From Spirochaetia bacterium (GTDB lineage Bacteria; Spirochaetota; Spirochaetia; B11-G9), in the NCBI GenBank assembly GCA_029932585.1, contig JAOZPU010000005.1, forward strand, positions 13,527 to 51,115: DNA of 37,589 nucleotides, read 5' to 3'. The position numbers were made by a program, and so were the translations under genes. Position 1 is the stretch's first letter; each line of letters begins with the position of its first letter. Below, piece by piece: positions 34,287 to 37,589 of the stretch. The notes beneath the pieces are model-generated. The model was given only the letters and a program-made list of their open reading frames with translations. It was not told the DNA's origin and did not search any database.

Positions 34287-35105
34287 ATGATAATAAAAGG
34301 AAAGAACTGGGTTTTTAATATTTCAGTTCTGTTTATAATTCTTTTAGGGGCGGCTGCAATTGCAGCCCCCCTGGTTTCTCCATATAGTCCTACTGATCAG
34401 AATATTGATCGTAGGTTTTCAGCACCGGATTCTATTAATATTCTTGGTACAGATAATTTTGGAAGAGATATTCTTAGTCGAATTATTTATGGTTCCAGAT
34501 CTGCACTCCTTGTAGGAATAGTTTCTGCTTCCATAGCTGTTACTATTGGAATGACTGTAGGGCTTATTGCCGGCCTTGGAGGTAATTGGGTAGATAACCT
34601 GCTTATGCTCCTTATGGATTCGCTTTTATCGTTTCCTACAATTTTACTTGCAATTACGGTTGTTTCCTTTTTTGGCTACGGCCTCGTACAGGTTATGTCT
34701 GCTATTGGAATAATATACAGTCCTGTTTTTGCAAGGCTTGTAAGGGCAGAAACACTGGCTATAAAAACAGAGAGTTATATTGAAGCATCCCGTGCATTGG
34801 GTACACCTGTTATTAAACGGGTTTTTATTCACATTATTCCTAATCTTCTGGGAAAAGTTATAGTTCAGCTTACAATTACTTTTGCTCTTGCAGTTGTTAT
34901 TGAAGCATCTCTCTCTTATTTGGGTTTAGGTACTCAACCACCTGCACCAAGCTGGGGGTTAATGCTTAAAGATGCAAAGAATTATCTAATACAGGCACCA
35001 TGGATGGCAATATATCCTGGTCTTGCACTGGCTTTTACTGTATTTGCTTTTAATTTGATTGGTGATACTTTTGCCGAAAAACTTAATCCCAGAGTTCTAA
35101 AGTAG
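34287..35105 (+). CDS. Oligopeptide/dipeptide ABC transporter permease (DppC/OppC type)
   Basis: The second permease half, 272 residues with about six helices. 'NILGTDNFGRDILSRIIYGSRSALLVG' and the coupling loop 'LAIKTESYIEASRALGTP' are family hallmarks, with 'EASLSYLGLGTQPPAPSWG' near the C-terminus. The ATG follows the stop codon of the binding-protein gene with no spacing, indicating coupling. It completes the five-subunit importer. Confidence 0.94.
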   Translation: MIIKGKNWVFNISVLFIILLGAAAIAAPLVSPYSPTDQNIDRRFSAPDSINILGTDNFGRDILSRIIYGSRSALLVGIVSASIAVTIGMTVGLIAGLGGNWVDNLLMLLMDSLLSFPTILLAITVVSFFGYGLVQVMSAIGIIYSPVFARLVRAETLAIKTESYIEASRALGTPVIKRVFIHIIPNLLGKVIVQLTITFALAVVIEASLSYLGLGTQPPAPSWGLMLKDAKNYLIQAPWMAIYPGLALAFTVFAFNLIGDTFAEKLNPRVLK

Positions 35106-35119
35106 AGCGGGAACTGGCA

Positions 35120-35938
35120 ATGAAAATAGGTATACTCTCTGATATCCATGTTGATATAAATTTTACAGATAAGGATATTATTACTCCATCAATCTGCAAT
35201 AATATTAAAGATAATGCTCTGGATATGATAATTATTGCCGGAGATGTTGCCAGCAATTATAAACTTATTCTAACAACTCTTGAAGAGATTGAAAAACAGA
35301 CAAATATTCCCTGTCTCTATGTCCCGGGTAATCACGATATCTGGGTAGAAAATTATCCTGAAAAGACATCCTGGGAAATTTATGAATTATTAAAATCTTA
35401 TCCCCACAATCTTGCAAATGGACCTTATGTTATAAATAATGACTGGGTAGTTATTGGAGATCTTGGTTGGTATGATTTTAGTTTTGGAGATTCAAATAAA
35501 TACAGTTTTGATGATTTTAGTAATATGAAATATGAAGAGAGAGTTTGGCAGGACAGTATTAAAGCTGTATGGAATAAGTCCACTCAGGATATGCATAGAT
35601 ATTTTATGGATAAACTGGAAAAACAGTTAAAAATGTACCAGAATAAAAATATTATAGTTGTCACTCATGTTCTTCCTATAATTGATTTTACAGTTCAACC
35701 TCCGTCCCCAATGTGGGAATATATGAATGCCTTTTTAGGAAGCTCAGAATATGGAGAGTTAATTTTAAAGTATCCAAATGTAAAATATGCTGTTTCGGGG
35801 CATGTCCATTACAGAAAACGTAAAAAAATAAATGAAACTGAGTTTATCTGTAATTGCCTTGGATACAAAAATGAGTGGTATAAGAATGATGATGCGGAAG
35901 TTGAAGTTGATAAGGCTTTGATGACTATTGGTATTTAA
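35120..35938 (+). CDS. Calcineurin-like metallophosphoesterase
   Basis: A 272-residue cytoplasmic binuclear-metal phosphoesterase: 'LSDIHVDIN', 'IIAGDVASN', 'VPGNHDIW', 'VVTHVLP' and 'AVSGHVHYR' give the complete set of metal and catalytic residues. The substrate is unknown (phosphodiester, nucleotide or protein phosphate). It begins 14 bases after the permease gene and is the last gene of the 10.8-kb co-directional run. Confidence 0.92.
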   Translation: MKIGILSDIHVDINFTDKDIITPSICNNIKDNALDMIIIAGDVASNYKLILTTLEEIEKQTNIPCLYVPGNHDIWVENYPEKTSWEIYELLKSYPHNLANGPYVINNDWVVIGDLGWYDFSFGDSNKYSFDDFSNMKYEERVWQDSIKAVWNKSTQDMHRYFMDKLEKQLKMYQNKNIIVVTHVLPIIDFTVQPPSPMWEYMNAFLGSSEYGELILKYPNVKYAVSGHVHYRKRKKINETEFICNCLGYKNEWYKNDDAEVEVDKALMTIGI

Positions 35939-36009
35939 TTTTGTTGATATCCTTCTTTAATATATAAATAATAGACTGGCGCAAAAAGTTTTTATAACAT
36001 TCTTACTAC

Positions 36010-36037
36010 TTGACTAATATAGCCCGTAGGCTATAAT
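36010..36037 (+). promoter_or_regulatory. higBA promoter with embedded operator
   Basis: ttgact (36010-36015), 16-base spacer and perfect tataat (36032-36037). The inverted repeat tatagcc-cgta-ggctata (36018-36035, seven-base arms) occupies the spacer and overlaps the -10, a position where a bound antitoxin would block RNA polymerase. The start ATG (36044) lies seven bases beyond the -10, so the message probably begins at or next to the start codon. Confidence 0.8.
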
Positions 36038-36043
36038 TATACT

Positions 36044-36397
36044 ATGTGGCAAATTGAATATACAGATGAATTTGAGCTGTGGTGGAGAAGTCTATCTGAG
36101 CATGAACAAATTGATCTGGTAGCAAGTATTGATCTTTTGGAACAAATTGGACCCAATTTGGCCCGACCTTATTCAGATACATTAAGAGGTTCAAAACATA
36201 CAAATATGAAAGAGCTAAGAACTCAGAGTAAAGGAAAACCACTACGAACTTTTTATGCATTTGATTCTCGTCGATCTGCTATTTTATTAATTGGTGGAGA
36301 TAAAACCGGAGATGATCGTTTCTATGAAAGAATGATACCTCTGGCAGATCGTTTATATGATGAACATCTTAGAGATATTAAAAGAGAGGAGTTCTAA
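36044..36397 (+). CDS. higB: HigB-like toxin (RelE superfamily, Gp49-like)
   Basis: A 117-residue protein of the phage-derived Gp49-like/HigB group: 'WWRSLSEHEQIDLVASIDLLEQIGP', 'SDTLRGSKHTNMKELR', 'PLRTFYAFDSRRSAILLIGGDK'. Such toxins cleave mRNA on the ribosome and are neutralised by the XRE-type partner. Gene order toxin-antitoxin is typical for hig. No Shine-Dalgarno is present before the ATG, and the promoter spacing suggests leaderless translation. Two bases separate it from the antitoxin gene. Confidence 0.93.
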   Translation: MWQIEYTDEFELWWRSLSEHEQIDLVASIDLLEQIGPNLARPYSDTLRGSKHTNMKELRTQSKGKPLRTFYAFDSRRSAILLIGGDKTGDDRFYERMIPLADRLYDEHLRDIKREEF

Positions 36398-36399
36398 TA

Positions 36400-36702
36400 A
36401 TGGCTCAAAAATTTGAAAAACTTAAGAAAGAGATGAAACTGGAAAATATTCAAAAAGCAAAGATTAAAACAAATGAAATGATGGCAGAGATGTTGTTGAC
36501 TGAAATTCGTAAGGAAGCTGGTTTTACTCAAAAAAATCTGGCAGAAACAATGGGAGTTAAACAACCCAGTTTATCAAAACTTGAATCTCAGAATGATATG
36601 CAGATAAGTACACTTCAACGCCTTGTTAAAGCTCTTGGAGGGCAATTAGAAATGATTGCCCATATGCCTACTGGTGACATTAGATTAAGACAGTTTAAAT
36701 AA
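36400..36702 (+). CDS. higA: HigA-like antitoxin (XRE helix-turn-helix)
   Basis: A 100-residue DNA-binding antitoxin. The helix-turn-helix is evident in 'IRKEAGFTQKNLAETMGVKQPSLSKLES', followed by 'LQRLVKALGGQLEM'. It should bind and neutralise HigB and repress its own promoter at the 36018-36035 inverted repeat. It has a gaggag Shine-Dalgarno within the end of higB, which gives it efficient initiation compared with the toxin. Confidence 0.94.
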   Translation: MAQKFEKLKKEMKLENIQKAKIKTNEMMAEMLLTEIRKEAGFTQKNLAETMGVKQPSLSKLESQNDMQISTLQRLVKALGGQLEMIAHMPTGDIRLRQFK

Positions 36703-36816
36703 AAAGCTCTATTGACTAGTTCCTTTTTACAGTATATTCTGCTTTTATCCCTACTTAGTTTATCAATAATTTAGTTATTTTGCAATTTTTAGCAGTAAAA
36801 GTTGTAAATACCTATA

Positions 36817-36832
36817 AATTTATTAATAAATT
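36817..36832 (+). repeat. AT-only 16-bp perfect palindrome upstream of RidA gene
   Basis: aatttattaataaatt is its own reverse complement. It lies in the 210-base intergenic region 36703-36912, about 80 bases before the RidA start. The region also holds ttgact-N15-tatatt at 36712-36738, a poorly spaced promoter candidate. AT-only palindromes arise by chance in such DNA, so an operator role is only a possibility. Confidence 0.3.
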
Positions 36833-36912
36833 AGAAAGGATATGATTGTGTCAAATCTTATAACATAGAATACAGGTTCTAAAAATCTGTAAGAATAAAA
36901 GGAGAAATTAAT

Positions 36913-37589
36913 ATGAGTGACGTTATTATAAAAAATTCAAGAAACACGGAAAATGCACCCAAAAGTTCTTTTTCTACACAAACTGTAGCTTTTTCTCATT
37001 ACAATAATATTTCAGCTCAATTACCTGTAGACCCTAAAACCGGTAAAATTGTAGCTGGTGGAGCTAAAGAGCAGGCAAAGCAGTGCTTAGCAAATATTAA
37101 AGCAATTGTACACAGTATTGACCATGTTATGGATGATGCTGTTAAAATTACTGTATTTCTTAAGAATATCTCAGATATTGATGCTGTAGATGAAGTTTAT
37201 ACATCATTCTTTCACAGTGATCTTCCTACACGGACAACAGTTGCAGTTGCAGCTTTACCTATGGATGCTTTAGTACAAATTGAAGCAGTTATTTCCAACG
37301 GTGAAGGTACACATCCACAAGCGAGCTTAGATCTAATAAAAGTTTCAAGAAACACAGAAAATGCTCCAAAAGGTGTATATTCTCAAACTGCAGCTTTTTC
37401 TCATTACAATAATATTTCATCTCAACTACCTGTTGATCCAAAATCTGGTAAAATTGTAGCTGGTGGAGTAAAAGAGCAGGCAACCCAGTGTTTAAACAAC
37501 ATTAAAGCAATTTTAGAAAGTATTAACCACGTTATGGGCGATATAGTTAAAACAACTATATATCTTAAAAACATCTCTGATATTGAAGC
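36913..37589 (+). CDS. Tandem RidA-domain protein (partial, runs off window)
   Basis: An open frame from ATG 36913 (aaggag upstream) to the window end, 225 codons without a stop; absent from the ORF track because it is open-ended. It contains one complete RidA (YjgF/YER057c) domain and most of a second: 'SRNTENAPK', 'FSHYNNISAQLPVDPKTGKI', 'EQAKQCLANIKAI', 'VKITVFLKNISDID', then 'PTRTTVAVAALPMDALVQIE', where the RidA Arg and Glu that bind the 2-iminoacid carboxylate are kept. Domain 2 begins near residue 145 and matches domain 1 at 63 of about 82 visible residues. RidA hydrolyses reactive enamine/imine intermediates from PLP enzymes; normally it is a trimer of single domains. Confidence 0.92.
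   Translation, partial: MSDVIIKNSRNTENAPKSSFSTQTVAFSHYNNISAQLPVDPKTGKIVAGGAKEQAKQCLANIKAIVHSIDHVMDDAVKITVFLKNISDIDAVDEVYTSFFHSDLPTRTTVAVAALPMDALVQIEAVISNGEGTHPQASLDLIKVSRNTENAPKGVYSQTAAFSHYNNISSQLPVDPKSGKIVAGGVKEQATQCLNNIKAILESINHVMGDIVKTTIYLKNISDIE

Noticed and set aside
1-37589. CRISPR arrays, insertion sequences, prophage, tRNA or rRNA genes
   Set aside because: Read through for regularly spaced repeats, transposase motifs, phage structural genes and tRNA-like cloverleaf sequences; none found.

Overview
The window reads as a chromosomal segment of a low-GC, AT-codon-rich anaerobic bacterium, most likely a spirochaete. The clues are two secreted solute-binding proteins whose signal peptides run into an 'FA(V/A)G(A/S)KEV' stretch, the chemotaxis gene content, frequent TTG starts, abundant FecR-domain and lipoprotein genes, and short palindromic intergenic repeats. 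This is inference from sequence style; no 16S rRNA or other marker is present. I see no rRNA, tRNA, CRISPR array, insertion sequence or prophage, and no gene-free stretch above about 300 bases.

Layout. (1) 1-3178: solute-binding protein plus ATPase of an ABC importer (no permease in view) and a Bax-inhibitor-1 family membrane protein. (2) 3181-3336: a palindromic repeat and a sigma-28-like promoter. (3) 3337-14032: a seven-gene chemosensory operon: zinc-binding (CZB) transmembrane MCP, soluble PAS-MCP with an altered tip, hybrid CheA-REC with a dead second Hpt domain, CheW, CheB, CheR, and a receiver-adenylate cyclase. (4) 14016-16400, minus strand: HcyBio/DUF39, NIL-ferredoxin and UPF0280/COG2122, the three-gene set for sulfide-dependent homocysteine synthesis from aspartate semialdehyde. 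(5) 16497-20555: a stand-alone CheY, then secreted lipoproteins and two FecR-domain proteins, ending at a good terminator, and an orphan small protein. (6) 20563-25029, mostly minus strand: HflX GTPase, a small Cys-rich protein on the plus strand, system II cytochrome c assembly (CcsA, ResB), and ApbE flavin transferase. (7) 25171-35938: an 11-gene co-directional run: P1-type aminopeptidase, ketopantoate reductase-like protein, M20 amidohydrolase, HAD phosphatase, YhfI-like metallo-hydrolase, a full oligopeptide ABC importer (permease, two ATPases, binding protein, permease) and a metallophosphoesterase. (8) 36010-36702: a HigB/HigA toxin-antitoxin pair with a probably leaderless mRNA and an operator inside the promoter. 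(9) 36913-end: a tandem-duplicated RidA protein that runs off the window and is missing from the ORF track.

How it fits together. The chemosensory operon has no CheY of its own; besides the REC fused to CheA, the receiver fused to a class III cyclase is the obvious phosphoryl acceptor, so the array is predicted to control cAMP, while the nearby CheY could drive the flagellar motor. The strongest unexplained element is a 42-nt structured sequence placed immediately before both solute-binding-protein genes: 34 of 42 positions match over 32 kb, same length, same spacing to the Shine-Dalgarno, and substitutions that preserve the inner stem. It looks like a conserved intra-operon RNA leader or processing signal for binding-protein genes.
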